Shown here: piece after piece, positions 24,492 to 34,553 of the stretch
How positions within the stretch are numbered: position 1 is the stretch's first letter
How the letters are laid out: every line of letters begins with the position of its first letter
Assembly: GCA_944325535.1 (NCBI GenBank)
Contig: CALVAL010000008.1
Location: 1 to 43,669, forward strand
Length of the DNA stretch: 43,669 nt
Direction of reading: 5' to 3'
DNA from: Candidatus Gastranaerophilales bacterium
GTDB taxonomy: Bacteria; Cyanobacteriota; Vampirovibrionia; Gastranaerophilales; Gastranaerophilaceae
The notes under the pieces: model-generated
The model's input: only the letters and a program-made list of their open reading frames with translations
Told to the model about the DNA's origin: nothing
Databases searched by the model: none
Program-made: the position numbers and the translations under genes

Positions 24492-26183
24492 TTACTTGAT
24501 ATTTGAATAAGTCCAAGCATCAAATGTAGGAGTTTCAGAAATATTTAATTCTTTTTTCTTTTCTCCTGCTGAGCAATCATCATGAGCAATTGGAGCATAT
24601 AATCTGTTATAGTACTCAATTACCATTCTATCAGAATTGAAGTAAGCTTCAGATGTTCTGATAGCTTGTCTCATCATTCTAGCCCATTCTTGCTTGTTAT
24701 TATAGTATGTAGGGATAATTTGATTTTCAATAATATCCATTACACATTCATGATCTTTCCAGTGTCTTTCTTCCCAAGGCATATCATCATCTAAACCTGG
24801 GTATTCAACAGTATAACCATTGATACCGTTGAAAGTACCTTCTACTGTCCAACCATCAAAGATTGATAAGTGGATAGCACCATTAGCATTTGCTGACATA
24901 CCTGAAGTACCTGATGCTTCGAATGGTCTTAATGGAGTATTTAACCATACATCAGTACCACGTTTTAGCATACCTGATAGTTGTAATTCATATCCTGGTA
25001 ATACTACAACATTCTTTAATGTATGAGAACGATTCAATAATTTATTGAACATTTCTTTACCCATAACATCATCTGGGTGGAATTTACCAGCGAAAATAAT
25101 TTGAATTTTATTTTCTTCTAGTAATTTATTAATTCTATCTTTATCCATTAAGATTAACCAAGCACGTTTGTAATCAGCAAATCTTCTTGCCCAAGTGATT
25201 GTTAATACGTCTGGATCAAATCTTTTACCAGCAACATTAGCAACATATTTGAATAATTCTTCTTTCATTTCTCTTTTAGCTGCTAATAATTCGTCGAATG
25301 ATTTATCACCATTCATTCTCTTATCTTGCCAGTAGTGTAAATTTACAGCATTAGTGATAGCTCTAATTGGACATCTGCCATCTACCCATTCCCACATCTT
25401 GTTAGCAACAAGACCGTGTAATTGAGATACAGCGTTTGCAATTCTAGACATTCTTAATGCAGCTACTGTTAATGAGAAGTTTTCACCGCCTAATTGGATA
25501 GCTCTATCTCTAGATGCACCAGCAAAGAAACCACCTTCTAATAGTGTATCCACCCAGTGTACTTCATTACCAGCAGCAACTGGAGTGTGTGTAGTAAATA
25601 CAGTTCTTCTTCTTACTTCATCTAAATTACCATTGTGTTGTCTTAATAATTCAAATGCTGCAGGAAGTGCATGACCTTCGTTCATGTGGATAACATCAAA
25701 ATTGTAACCAGCAGCTTGAAGAACTCTTACACCTGCAATACCTAAAACTGTTTCTTGAGCAATTCTGATTCTTTCATTTCCATCATATAACTTATGGGAA
25801 ATACTCTTAGCCCAATCGCTGTTACCTTCGATATCTGTTGTAAGTAAATATACAGGACAAGTTCCGAATAATTCAGGATTTACCTTGAATGCTTTAACTT
25901 TTACTTTTTCACCAAAAGTATCTACATCTACTACAATGCCTGTATCTTCTAAGTAATCATAATATTTTCTAATATATGCTACTTCAACGTTGCCAGAATG
26001 GTCGATTCTTTGGTCATAGTAACCATATGACCATAACATAGTTACACCTACCATTGGCATTTGTAAATAACCAGCAGATAACATATGAGAACCTGCTAAA
26101 AATCCTAAGCCACCTGAATATGTGCTTAGTGATTGATCCATTGCTATTTCCATTGAGAAATACGCTACGTTTGGTAATGTCAT
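24492..26183 (-). CDS. Alpha-glucan phosphorylase-like protein, PLP lysine absent
   Basis: 563 residues of the short GT35-type alpha-glucan phosphorylase family. Seen: VAYFSMEIAMDQSLSTYSGG (N-terminal substrate region), HMNEGHALPAAFELLR, WARRFADYKRA, and RPFEASGTSGMSANANGAIH. In glycogen phosphorylases the last motif is EASGTxxMK, and that Lys holds pyridoxal phosphate; here it is Ser430, and the codon is TCA. Either this branch works without PLP or it is not a true phosphorylase. Expected role is release of sugar from storage glucan. It has its own terminator and no glycogen genes beside it. The sequence is richer in common codons than its neighbours, suggesting high expression. Confidence 0.82.
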   Translation of the reverse strand: MTLPNVAYFSMEIAMDQSLSTYSGGLGFLAGSHMLSAGYLQMPMVGVTMLWSYGYYDQRIDHSGNVEVAYIRKYYDYLEDTGIVVDVDTFGEKVKVKAFKVNPELFGTCPVYLLTTDIEGNSDWAKSISHKLYDGNERIRIAQETVLGIAGVRVLQAAGYNFDVIHMNEGHALPAAFELLRQHNGNLDEVRRRTVFTTHTPVAAGNEVHWVDTLLEGGFFAGASRDRAIQLGGENFSLTVAALRMSRIANAVSQLHGLVANKMWEWVDGRCPIRAITNAVNLHYWQDKRMNGDKSFDELLAAKREMKEELFKYVANVAGKRFDPDVLTITWARRFADYKRAWLILMDKDRINKLLEENKIQIIFAGKFHPDDVMGKEMFNKLLNRSHTLKNVVVLPGYELQLSGMLKRGTDVWLNTPLRPFEASGTSGMSANANGAIHLSIFDGWTVEGTFNGINGYTVEYPGLDDDMPWEERHWKDHECVMDIIENQIIPTYYNNKQEWARMMRQAIRTSEAYFNSDRMVIEYYNRLYAPIAHDDCSAGEKKKELNISETPTFDAWTYSNIK

Positions 26184-26299
26184 AATTCTTATACCTTTTC
26201 TTTAATGTGTACTACTAAAGGACTAATCGTCCATGCAAATTTATACCAACAACATACTAGATAATCAATCTTTTTTCTAAAAAAAATATATAATATAAA

Positions 26300-26334
26300 A
26301 GCATTTTTGCCTATAAAGCAAGAGTATAAATGCT
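26300..26334. repeat. Two-tier inverted repeat in intergenic region
   Basis: AGCATTT (26300-26306) and AAATGCT (26328-26334) enclose TTGC...GCAA. There is no T-run. It lies in the 259-bp divergent spacer between the phosphorylase-like gene and the next small gene. Function unknown. Confidence 0.35.
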
Positions 26335-26442
26335 TACAAAAATATTAAGATTTGTAACAAAAGTAATTCTAAAGTATTAGTATAATATAATTATTTTTAT
26401 AAGTAGTAGCAAAAAATTTTTTTATGTGTTTATATTTTGGAT

Positions 26443-26727
26443 ATGAAGATTTCTAATATACAAACAACTCCTTTTAGAAGCACATTTACAGTAGATACCG
26501 CTTCTGCAACATCAAAGCCTCAAATCTTTACCTTAGGAGCATTAATGGGCTCCGGATGGATTTATAATGCTAATACAACATTTAATAGAATAAAAAATTC
26601 TGGTGTATATACAAGAATTGATATTAGAGTAAAAGACAATAAAGATGATAATTTTGAAGCTGTCTTAAAAAAGAATAAAATAGAATATGAAAAACATCTA
26701 AGTGCTTCTTTTGATAATATCGTATAA
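26443..26727 (+). CDS. Small tagged hypothetical protein
   Basis: 94 residues from ATG 26443; an upstream TTG at 26437 gives two more residues but is less likely. It begins MKISNIQTTPFRSTFTVD, matching the N-terminal motif seen in other hypotheticals in this window. A short hydrophobic stretch IFTLGALMGSGWIYNA follows, then a charged C-terminus. No Shine-Dalgarno site is evident. Converges on serB with one base between stops. Function unknown. Confidence 0.6.
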   Translation: MKISNIQTTPFRSTFTVDTASATSKPQIFTLGALMGSGWIYNANTTFNRIKNSGVYTRIDIRVKDNKDDNFEAVLKKNKIEYEKHLSASFDNIV

Positions 26728-26728
26728 T

Positions 26729-27349
26729 CTATAAATATTTAGAAATTAAAGACAAGTCTTTCTCTTTTATAATAATATTTGCTTCTTTTTCTAAAATAGG
26801 TTTTGCACAAAAAGCTACTCTTTTATCGGCGTATTTAAACATACTCAAATCATTAGCGCCATCACCTATTACAAGAGTTTTTTCCCTAGTAATTCCTAAT
26901 AATCGTTGTAATGTTAATAACATTTGTCCTTTAGAATTATTAAACATCATCTCCCCGCCTACCATGCCTGTAAGTATTCCGTCTTTTGAGTGAAGAATGT
27001 TTGAAAATTCAGCATCTAGTCCTAGTTTTTTAGCAAATGGAACTGTTGCATTTTTAAACCCACCGGAAAAACATACAACTTTATAATCTTTATTTTTTAG
27101 CCAACTAATAATATCTTTTGCGCCATTCATAAGAGGTAAATTTTCGCATATATTATTAACAGCATCGACTTTGAGTCCACTAAGAAGAGAAACTCTTTTT
27201 TGTAGACTTTCAAAAAAATCTAACTCTCCTTGCATAGCTCTTGTTGTAATATCTTTTACTTCATTTTCTATACCAACTTCGCGAGCAAGAAATTCAATCG
27301 TTTCCCCATCCATTAATGTGGAATCAAAGTCAAATACCGCTAATTTCAT
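26729..27349 (-). CDS. serB: Phosphoserine phosphatase
   Basis: Last step of serine synthesis: phosphoserine to serine. 206-residue HAD enzyme with motif I FDFDSTLMDGE (Asp7, Asp9), motif II FSGGFKN, and motif III/IV VIGDGANDLSMFKYAD. Located 3 bp after serA, which settles the substrate among HAD phosphatases. Confidence 0.95.
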   Translation of the reverse strand: MKLAVFDFDSTLMDGETIEFLAREVGIENEVKDITTRAMQGELDFFESLQKRVSLLSGLKVDAVNNICENLPLMNGAKDIISWLKNKDYKVVCFSGGFKNATVPFAKKLGLDAEFSNILHSKDGILTGMVGGEMMFNNSKGQMLLTLQRLLGITREKTLVIGDGANDLSMFKYADKRVAFCAKPILEKEANIIIKEKDLSLISKYL

Positions 27350-27352
27350 ATC

Positions 27353-28957
27353 TTAATCCTTTGCTGTTAATTTAACATATCGAGGATAGTGAATACCATC
27401 AATTTTTTCTATCTCTTTAAGAATATTATCTCCGACTTCACTATCGATATTAATTACCATTATTGATTCGGTCTCATGCTTATCATTTTTTTGAACTACG
27501 TTCATAGAACCAATATTTATATTATTTTCACCGATTACTTTAGCTACTTTTGCAATCATAGATGGTTTATTAACGTGAGGGATTAAAAGCATATGTCTTT
27601 GAGGACGAATACTTGTCTCATAATCATTGATTTTAACGATTCTAGGAATGTCCTTTGCAACCATAGCACCAGCAACAGATATTATTTCTTTGTCAAGTAT
27701 AAGCTTTACACTTAATAGCCCTGCAAAATTACATTTTGTATTAGAACAAGTAGAAGTAATAGTTATACCTCGTTTTTTTGCAATTACTGGAGCGTTTACA
27801 TAATTTACGGAAGTATTTATACCCAAAGATGATAATGCACCTTTTAAAACTGCAATTTCTAGAGGTTTAATATCTAAATCTGCAAGATCTCCTTGAGCTG
27901 TAATTTCAATACTTTTTATCATTCCATCTGAAATTTGTCCAGCTAGTTCTCCAACATTTTCAGCGATTTGCATATAATCTTTTACAGGTTCTAACTTATC
28001 GGGTCTCAAAGATGGAATATTTACAGCTGATGTAGCAGAACCGCCTGATAACACAGCCTTTATTTGCTCTGCAACATCTATTGCAACATTCATTTGAGCC
28101 TCTTTTGTACTTGCGCCCAAGTGAGGTGTTAGTACAATATTTCCTTCACAATGGATTAGTGGACACTCTTGAATATTTGGTTCATTTTCATAAACATCAA
28201 TAGCCGCTGATGCTACTTGACCTTGTTCGATAGCATCCTTTAAATCCTGTTCATTTATTATTCCGCCCCTTGCACAATTTACAAGACGAACGCCTTTTTT
28301 CATTTTTGCAATTGTATCTTTATTTATCATATTCACAGTATCTTTTGTCTTAGGAACATGTACTGTAATAAAATCACATTTAGGCCAAAAATCATCCAGA
28401 TTTTGAACATATTCTCCGCCCATTTTTTCAACAACATCTTTTGATGTAAATGGGTCAAATACAACAATTTTCATACCTAAAGCAAGAGCTACCTCTGCAA
28501 CGTGAGAACCAATTTTTCCTAAGCCAATAATACCTAGAGTTTTACTAAACAATTCACATCCAGTAAATTTGGCTCTATCCCACTTTCCTTCTTTTGTTGA
28601 AGTTGCAGCTGGAGCAATGTTTCTAGACATTGCAAGCATTAAAGCAATAGTATGCTCTGCTGCTGCCATTGTATTTCCATCAGGAGAGTTAACAACAATA
28701 ATACCTTTTTGAGTTGCAGCATCAAGATCAATATTATCAACCCCAACTCCAGCTCTTCCTATAATTTTTAAATTGTTCCCTGCTTCAATAATTTTAGGAG
28801 TCACTTTTGTTTGGCTTCTGACCATTAAAGCATCATATTGTGGAATAATTTTTACTAATTCATCTTCACTCATTGTCGGCAGAAAATCTACTTCTGCAAC
28901 ATCCGCGATAATATTACCAGCAGATTCATTTATTTTATCTGTAACTAAAACCTTCAT
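27353..28957 (-). CDS. serA: D-3-phosphoglycerate dehydrogenase
   Basis: Oxidises 3-phosphoglycerate to 3-phosphohydroxypyruvate with NAD. 534 residues, the long form: catalytic and Rossmann domains ([37 protein letters not shown]), an intervening domain (about 315-450) and a C-terminal ACT domain (about 455-534) that binds serine for feedback inhibition. A TAATG overlap couples it to the upstream aminotransferase, and serB follows directly. Confidence 0.97.
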   Translation of the reverse strand: MKVLVTDKINESAGNIIADVAEVDFLPTMSEDELVKIIPQYDALMVRSQTKVTPKIIEAGNNLKIIGRAGVGVDNIDLDAATQKGIIVVNSPDGNTMAAAEHTIALMLAMSRNIAPAATSTKEGKWDRAKFTGCELFSKTLGIIGLGKIGSHVAEVALALGMKIVVFDPFTSKDVVEKMGGEYVQNLDDFWPKCDFITVHVPKTKDTVNMINKDTIAKMKKGVRLVNCARGGIINEQDLKDAIEQGQVASAAIDVYENEPNIQECPLIHCEGNIVLTPHLGASTKEAQMNVAIDVAEQIKAVLSGGSATSAVNIPSLRPDKLEPVKDYMQIAENVGELAGQISDGMIKSIEITAQGDLADLDIKPLEIAVLKGALSSLGINTSVNYVNAPVIAKKRGITITSTCSNTKCNFAGLLSVKLILDKEIISVAGAMVAKDIPRIVKINDYETSIRPQRHMLLIPHVNKPSMIAKVAKVIGENNINIGSMNVVQKNDKHETESIMVINIDSEVGDNILKEIEKIDGIHYPRYVKLTAKD

Positions 28958-30111
28958 TATATCTCCTTTAACTCATTAATAATAGCCTGAACACCTTTAC
29001 CTACTTCAAACTTGTGTCCTAGTTTTACTAATGTTGCTTCTAAAGCTCCAACAGCTGCAATTAAATCTCTATCACATACGAAACCTAAAGTTCCCATTCT
29101 AAAAATCTTATCTTTAAGTTTATTTTGACCATTCGCAACAACAATATCAAAATCTTTTTTCATAGTCGATCTGATATCTGGAACGGATATTCCCTCAGGA
29201 GGTAATATTGATGTTATAGCATAGCTTGCATTATTATCATCTTTTACAAGAAGTTCTAGATTAATAGCTCTTATAGCTTTTCTAAGAGCCATTGCATGGC
29301 GTCTATGACGGGCATTCATATTATCAATACCTTCATCTTTAATCATTTTTAAAGCCTGATTAAGTCCTACAATTAAATTAACTGCAGGCGTAAATGGTGT
29401 TGTATCACCTTCGACAGCTTTTTTATGTGCAGCCCAATCAAAATAAAAACTAGGGTGCTTACATTGTTCATATACTTTCCAAGCTCTTTCATTCGCAGTT
29501 AAAAAAGCTAATCCTGGAGGGATCATAAACCCTTTTTGGGAACCAGATACAAGAACATCAATACCCCATTCATCAGGCTTACAAGGCATAGCACATACTG
29601 ATGTGACACCATCAACAACAGATATAGCACCGTGTTCTCTGATAATTGAACATAATGTCTTTACATCATTAGCAGCACCAGTAGAAGTCTCACTATGGGT
29701 TAAAGTAACTATTTTTATTTTCTTTTCAGTATCTTCTGCAAGTCTTTTCTTTAAAACTTCAGGATCTATGACTTCTCCAGCTTCTACTTCTATTTTTTCG
29801 ACTATCGCACCTCTTGATTCAGCAATTTTAGCCCAACGATTACCAAAATTACCAAGAGACAAACATAGCACATGATCACCTTCATTTACAAGGTTTTCTA
29901 ATGCCGCACACATAGCTCCAGTTCCACTTGATGTAAACATAAATACGTCATTTTTTGTTTGGAACACATATTTTAAATTTTCATAAACTTCTTTCAATAT
30001 AGAGGAGAATTCCGATGAACGATGTCCTATAGGGTGTTTTGCAATTTCCATCATTACAGACTCCGGTACAGGCGTAGGTCCTGGAATCATTAAAAAAGTT
30101 TTGTCTTTCAT
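28957..30111 (-). CDS. Class V aminotransferase (AGT/SPT family), probable phosphoserine aminotransferase role
   Basis: 384-residue PLP enzyme of the alanine-glyoxylate/serine-pyruvate aminotransferase group: [30 protein letters not shown], and the PLP lysine Lys193 in [12 protein letters not shown]. It is translationally coupled (TAATG) to serA with serB after it, so the missing SerC step (phosphohydroxypyruvate to phosphoserine) is the likely role; AGT-family enzymes do this in some archaea and bacteria. A canonical SerC is not in the window. GAGGAG precedes the ATG. Confidence 0.85.
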   Translation of the reverse strand: MKDKTFLMIPGPTPVPESVMMEIAKHPIGHRSSEFSSILKEVYENLKYVFQTKNDVFMFTSSGTGAMCAALENLVNEGDHVLCLSLGNFGNRWAKIAESRGAIVEKIEVEAGEVIDPEVLKKRLAEDTEKKIKIVTLTHSETSTGAANDVKTLCSIIREHGAISVVDGVTSVCAMPCKPDEWGIDVLVSGSQKGFMIPPGLAFLTANERAWKVYEQCKHPSFYFDWAAHKKAVEGDTTPFTPAVNLIVGLNQALKMIKDEGIDNMNARHRRHAMALRKAIRAINLELLVKDDNNASYAITSILPPEGISVPDIRSTMKKDFDIVVANGQNKLKDKIFRMGTLGFVCDRDLIAAVGALEATLVKLGHKFEVGKGVQAIINELKEI

Positions 30112-30127
30112 GTTTTTTCTCCTCTCT

Positions 30128-30147
30128 CACAATACTACCTTATTGTG
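30128..30147. promoter_or_regulatory. Small dyad upstream of the serine genes
   Basis: CACAAT (30128-30133) and ATTGTG (30142-30147) form a dyad with an 8-bp centre in the 73-bp gap before the aminotransferase gene. It could be an operator separating the serine genes from the gdhA block. No convincing promoter is seen with it. Confidence 0.35.
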
Positions 30148-30184
30148 ACATATCTAACTACAAAGGGGTATTTTGTAACGAAAA

Positions 30185-30940
30185 TTAATATAGTTCAATC
30201 TCTTTTAACGAGCATACCGAATAACAGGACGTATTCAATAATTCTTCTTTATCAATTTGTCCTGTAGAAACTAAAATAGTTTTTGCTATCCCTGCATTCT
30301 TTGCAGCAATATAATCCATTGGAGCATCACCGACCATTATTGCATTACTAGGTGTTGCATTAATCTTTTCTAAAGCTAAAGAAACTGGCACACCGCTTTC
30401 TTTTGTCTCTTTTGTATTTTCTCTTCCTATTGCAACATCAAATAGCTGTTGCCAACCAAAATGGTTTATAGCTAATTCCGTTGACTCAATTGAATCAGAA
30501 GTTACAATTCCAGTCTTTAGACCTGCTGATTTAATTTTTTTTATAAAATTAATCGCCTCCGGTATAGGTTTAGTATATTCTGGTAAATTTTTATAAAACT
30601 CTTGACTTACTCTATCAAATATTTCTTCTACTTGTTTTTCTGTAGCAGAAGCTCCTAGTGAAACTAAATCCTTCGTAAAGATTTCAATTATTTTAGGTCG
30701 TGAATATAAAGCTGTAATACCATCTTTTAGCATTTTTCCAGTTTTAACATTATATCCAAGACTTAAGCATAATTTTTCAAAAACAGTATCATCGAGTTGG
30801 AAAATTCTAATACATTCTTTAGAGCGCATCTCACTCATTTTGCCCCAAAAATAATGTAAATCTATAAAGGTACCATCTTTATCAAATAAAACAGTATCTA
30901 CATTTTCTATTTTCCAATCTTTTGTTTTTAAATTAATCAT
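30185..30940 (-). CDS. HAD-superfamily phosphatase
   Basis: 251 residues. Motif I LFDKDGTFID (Asp20, Asp22 region), motif II TSDS, motif III Lys in TKETKESG, motif IV VGDAPMDYIAAKNAG. The cap is helical, as in phosphoglycolate phosphatase-type enzymes. Substrate cannot be read from sequence. It overlaps the LdpA-like gene by 8 bp and is the third gene of the gdhA block. Confidence 0.87.
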   Translation of the reverse strand: MINLKTKDWKIENVDTVLFDKDGTFIDLHYFWGKMSEMRSKECIRIFQLDDTVFEKLCLSLGYNVKTGKMLKDGITALYSRPKIIEIFTKDLVSLGASATEKQVEEIFDRVSQEFYKNLPEYTKPIPEAINFIKKIKSAGLKTGIVTSDSIESTELAINHFGWQQLFDVAIGRENTKETKESGVPVSLALEKINATPSNAIMVGDAPMDYIAAKNAGIAKTILVSTGQIDKEELLNTSCYSVCSLKEIELY

Positions 30941-31901
30941 TCATGTTCCTTAAAGAAATGTCAATTAAGTTCTTTGCGATTTTAACAGCCTCATCTAGAG
31001 CTTGTTTATTTTCAAATAAATCATCCATTAAAAGATATTCTTTAATAATTTTTCTAGCATAAGAACCAACTGCTAGACAATGAGGAGCTACCCCACACAT
31101 TTTAGTTAATTCTGTAGATTTTGTATTTGTCCCTCCTGACATCATAATATATGCAGGAAGTTTTGCATTTTGGAATAACTGTGCTGTCGCAACTGCCTGA
31201 AGAGTAGTACCATATTCATCGTTACTACCACTCATTGCAATACCATCAGCTTGAATTATTGTGGTATAAGGTTCACGAAGAGAAAGCATTCTTTTTACTC
31301 TTTCTACGAGCTTTTTATCTCCAAGCTCTGATCTATCAATAGAAATACAAAGCATACCATCAAACATTTCATTTATTTGAAGCCATTTTTCATTAACATC
31401 TCTTTCATCTTCTGAAATTGCATGGAACTCAATGCAATCGATACCTTTTGCAATTAACTTTGGTAAAACTTCACGATAATCCTGAAGTTGACTTACCATA
31501 TCTATTGCTCCTTTAGGACAAACTTTTGCACACTGAGTACAACCTAAACAACGTTCTTTTTTTACCTTATATTTATCTAATTCAATAATTGCATCATGAG
31601 GACAAATAGCCTTACATTTGCCACATTTTACACATTTTTGTTGATCTATAACAGCCTTTGTAATATGAGGATCCCCATCGATACCAACACTTACACAAAG
31701 ATACCTATCTTGAGTTATTCCAGATTTTTCTAAGCCTCGCTTAGCAGCATCTACAATCTCCGGTTTAGCGCACAAATCAAAGAATTTACAACCAGCCAAA
31801 GAATAGACCATAACTAGTCGTTCTACTTCTATTGCATCTTCATTGCCGGCACCACATACCAATTTAAAACACTGTTTTTTATCTAATAAATCTTTTAGCA
31901 T
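30933..31901 (-). CDS. LdpA-like iron-sulfur protein
   Basis: 322 residues. The N-terminal part (FKLVCGAGNEDAIEVERLV, then YSLAGCKFFDLCAKPEIVDAAKRGL, LCVSVGIDGDPH) corresponds to cyanobacterial LdpA, the light-dependent period protein that passes redox state to the circadian clock. Two 4Fe-4S ferredoxin motifs follow: Cys90, 93, 96, 100 and Cys118, 121, 124, 128. The C-terminal part (about 140-300) resembles a TIM-barrel-like region ending with SGGTNTKSTELTKMCGV. Here it is sandwiched between gdhA (1-bp overlap) and a HAD phosphatase, with no photosynthetic context, so a redox role in nitrogen metabolism is more likely. Confidence 0.8.
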   Translation of the reverse strand: MLKDLLDKKQCFKLVCGAGNEDAIEVERLVMVYSLAGCKFFDLCAKPEIVDAAKRGLEKSGITQDRYLCVSVGIDGDPHITKAVIDQQKCVKCGKCKAICPHDAIIELDKYKVKKERCLGCTQCAKVCPKGAIDMVSQLQDYREVLPKLIAKGIDCIEFHAISEDERDVNEKWLQINEMFDGMLCISIDRSELGDKKLVERVKRMLSLREPYTTIIQADGIAMSGSNDEYGTTLQAVATAQLFQNAKLPAYIMMSGGTNTKSTELTKMCGVAPHCLAVGSYARKIIKEYLLMDDLFENKQALDEAVKIAKNLIDISLRNMND

Positions 31902-33250
31902 TATACAATCCCTTGATTTCTCATTGCTTTTGCGAGTTTTTGGAATGCTGCTATATTTGCACCAGCAACATAAATTCCACTACAACCATATTTTTCAGCC
32001 GCATTTTTACAAGAATTAAAAATGTTCACCATAATTCTATCTAACTTTTCTTCAACTTCTTCAAAAGTATAATAGAATCTCATGCTATTTTGCGACATTT
32101 CTATTGCAGAAGTAGCAACACCACCTGCATTAGCGGCTTTTGCTGGTGCTACCAAAACATTATTAGCTAAGAAATATTCAGTAGCTTCAGCTGTACAAGG
32201 CATATTAGCACCTTCACCTATTGCTATTACACCATTTTCTACAAGCTTTTTCGCAGAATTTAAAGATACTTCATTTTGTGTTGCACAAGGAAGTGCAATA
32301 TCAGCTTTTATATTCCAAATTGGAGAATCTTCTGATGTTTTTTCTATATATTCAGCATCAGCATGAACTCTCAAATATTCTTTAATTCTACCTCTTTCAA
32401 CTTCTTTTATTTGCTTAACTAAGTCTAAATCAATTCCGTTTTTATCATATATACAACCGTTAGAATCACTCATTGCAACAACCTTCGCACCGTATTCTAA
32501 AGCCTTTTCACAAGCATAAATTGCCACATTACCAGAGCCAGAAATTGTTATAGTCTTACCACATAAACAATTTTTGTGAGCTTTTAGCATTTCTCTCATA
32601 AAGAAAATCAAACCATAACCAGTTGCTTCTTTTCTAGCTAAAGAGCCACCGTAAGAGATATCTTTACCGGTAAGGACACCACCTTCATAAGCATTTCTTA
32701 TACGTTTGTATTGACCAAATAAATATCCAATTTCTCTCGCCCCAACACCAATATCACCAGCAGGAACGTCTACATCTTGACCTATATGACGGTACAATTC
32801 TGTCATAAAACTTTGGCAAAATCTCATTATTTCATTATCAGATTTTCCCTTAGGATCAAAGTCACTTCCACCTTTGCCTCCGCCAATAGGAAGTCCAGTA
32901 AGAGCATTCTTAAAAATTTGTTCGAAAGCTAAAAATTTCATAATACTTTGGTTTACACTTGGATGAAATCTCAAACCTCCTTTGTATGGACCTATTAATG
33001 AGCTAAACTGTACTCTGAAACCTCTATTCACTCGAACTTGATTATTATCATCTACCCAAGGAACTCTAAAAGTAATTATACGCTCTGGTTCTACCATTCT
33101 TTCAAGAAGAGCAATTTTTTCATAATCGTCATGAGCATCTATAACAGGTTCTAGGGTTGTTAAAACTTCTTTTACTGCTTGAATATACTCTTTCTCATCT
33201 TTATTCTTGTTTTCAGTCTCTTCTAATACCTTTTTTAAATATTCGCTCAT
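31901..33250 (-). CDS. gdhA: Glutamate dehydrogenase
   Basis: Hexameric enzyme interconverting 2-oxoglutarate plus ammonia with glutamate. 449 residues, the usual NADP-type length. PIGGGKGGSDFDPKGKSD with the catalytic lysine region, DVPAGDIGVGAREIGYLFG, and the Rossmann motif ISGSGNVAIYACEKA. Consistent with ammonia assimilation. It has a good promoter at 33285-33313 and leads the ldpA-HAD transcript, probably extending to the serine genes. Confidence 0.96.
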   Translation of the reverse strand: MSEYLKKVLEETENKNKDEKEYIQAVKEVLTTLEPVIDAHDDYEKIALLERMVEPERIITFRVPWVDDNNQVRVNRGFRVQFSSLIGPYKGGLRFHPSVNQSIMKFLAFEQIFKNALTGLPIGGGKGGSDFDPKGKSDNEIMRFCQSFMTELYRHIGQDVDVPAGDIGVGAREIGYLFGQYKRIRNAYEGGVLTGKDISYGGSLARKEATGYGLIFFMREMLKAHKNCLCGKTITISGSGNVAIYACEKALEYGAKVVAMSDSNGCIYDKNGIDLDLVKQIKEVERGRIKEYLRVHADAEYIEKTSEDSPIWNIKADIALPCATQNEVSLNSAKKLVENGVIAIGEGANMPCTAEATEYFLANNVLVAPAKAANAGGVATSAIEMSQNSMRFYYTFEEVEEKLDRIMVNIFNSCKNAAEKYGCSGIYVAGANIAAFQKLAKAMRNQGIV

Positions 33251-33284
33251 AACAATGCCCCTTTCTCTTTTCCCTGTTTTTTAT

Positions 33285-33313
33285 TTTATACAACGAGAAA
33301 AAATGATTTTCAA
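33285..33313 (-). promoter_or_regulatory. Sigma-70 promoter of gdhA
   Basis: Minus-strand -35 TTGAAA (33308-33313) and -10 TATAAA (33285-33290) with a 17-bp spacer, 35 nt before the gdhA start. Confidence 0.7.
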
Positions 33314-33329
33314 TGAAATTTTACAAAAA

Positions 33330-34550
33330 CTAAACATCTTTTGGCGAAGTCAAAAAACCTTGCCTGAAAGGAACATCCTTATTAACAAAACCCGTTCTTA
33401 CAATATTTCTACCAAATTTTTTTTCCAATTTATCCAAACTTTTTCCCAAATTTTCTTTTTGTTCTCTTTTTTCATCATTATCAAATAATAAAAGCTGTTC
33501 TTTTTTTGTCGAATTAAAATCCTCCAAAACTATTCCTACACTTCGATAAAGAATATTAGAAGAATACATTTTTTCTAATAATTGAAATGCATACTTAGAG
33601 ACTTCAAATTCAAAATCCGTAGGAACATCTATTGAATATTTTTCATAGTAAGTTCTAAAATCTTTTGTCTTTAAAAACACACCAATTGTTGAAGTCTTAG
33701 AGTTTATTTTCCTAAGTCTAGAACAAACTTCATGAATATGGATTGATAACTCATTTTTTAGAAAATTTAAATCTGATGTAAACTCTAAAAAAGATTTACT
33801 ATCGCTTAAAGATTTTGGCAATTCTATTTCATTACTTATTTTAGATACAATATTCCCTAAAAGTTCGGATTTAATAGTAAGCCCATTTTTCCCAAATCGC
33901 GACTTTATCCAGATATCATCTTTTTTTACATAATCTAGAGCATTTCTCACTCCTAATCCTTTGAGTTTAACTCCTAATTTTCTTCCAATACCCCAAATTT
34001 CTTGGATATCTGTGGATGAAAGGAATTCTTCAGTTTTGCATTTCCCCACTAAACAAATTCTATCTCGAGTAGATTTTGCTTTATCCGATGCCAATTTTGC
34101 CAAAGTCTTAGAACGACTCACTCCTATAGAAACAGGCACCCCAACTTCTTGTAAGATTTTTGCCTGTAGCTCTTTTGCTAGGCTGTAATAATTTTTTTTA
34201 TACAACTTTGTTAATCCTGTAAAATCAACAAAAGCTTCATCTATTGAATAGACCTCGACATTTGGACTAAATTCTTTTAAAAGATTCATAATTCTATTTG
34301 AGATTAAAGTATATGCATAATGATTTGCTGATAAATAAATACATTCTGGATATCTTTCTACTGCTTGAAAAAGAGGTATTCCCATCGGCACACCAAGAAT
34401 TTTTGCTTCTTTTGAACGAGAAATAACACACCCTCTTTCACCTGAAACAACACTAAGAGGAAGCGTTGATAATTCTGGATTTATTATTCTTTCACAAGAA
34501 ACAAAAAAACTATCACAATCTATTAATGCTATATATTTTTGTATTGACAT
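33330..34550 (-). CDS. Y-family DNA polymerase (UmuC-like)
   Basis: Translesion polymerase. 406 residues with catalytic carboxylates in ALIDCDSFFVSCERI and YSIDEAFVDFTGL (the SIDE motif), GVSRSKTLAKLASDKAK, and helix-hairpin-helix IWGIGRKLGVKLKGLG. N-terminal SCERI and total length favour UmuC over DinB. No umuD lies beside it; the S24 repressor at 5541 is far away. Preceded by a 74-residue gene 3 bp upstream. Confidence 0.92.
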   Translation of the reverse strand: MSIQKYIALIDCDSFFVSCERIINPELSTLPLSVVSGERGCVISRSKEAKILGVPMGIPLFQAVERYPECIYLSANHYAYTLISNRIMNLLKEFSPNVEVYSIDEAFVDFTGLTKLYKKNYYSLAKELQAKILQEVGVPVSIGVSRSKTLAKLASDKAKSTRDRICLVGKCKTEEFLSSTDIQEIWGIGRKLGVKLKGLGVRNALDYVKKDDIWIKSRFGKNGLTIKSELLGNIVSKISNEIELPKSLSDSKSFLEFTSDLNFLKNELSIHIHEVCSRLRKINSKTSTIGVFLKTKDFRTYYEKYSIDVPTDFEFEVSKYAFQLLEKMYSSNILYRSVGIVLEDFNSTKKEQLLLFDNDEKREQKENLGKSLDKLEKKFGRNIVRTGFVNKDVPFRQGFLTSPKDV

Positions 34551-34553
34551 AAT

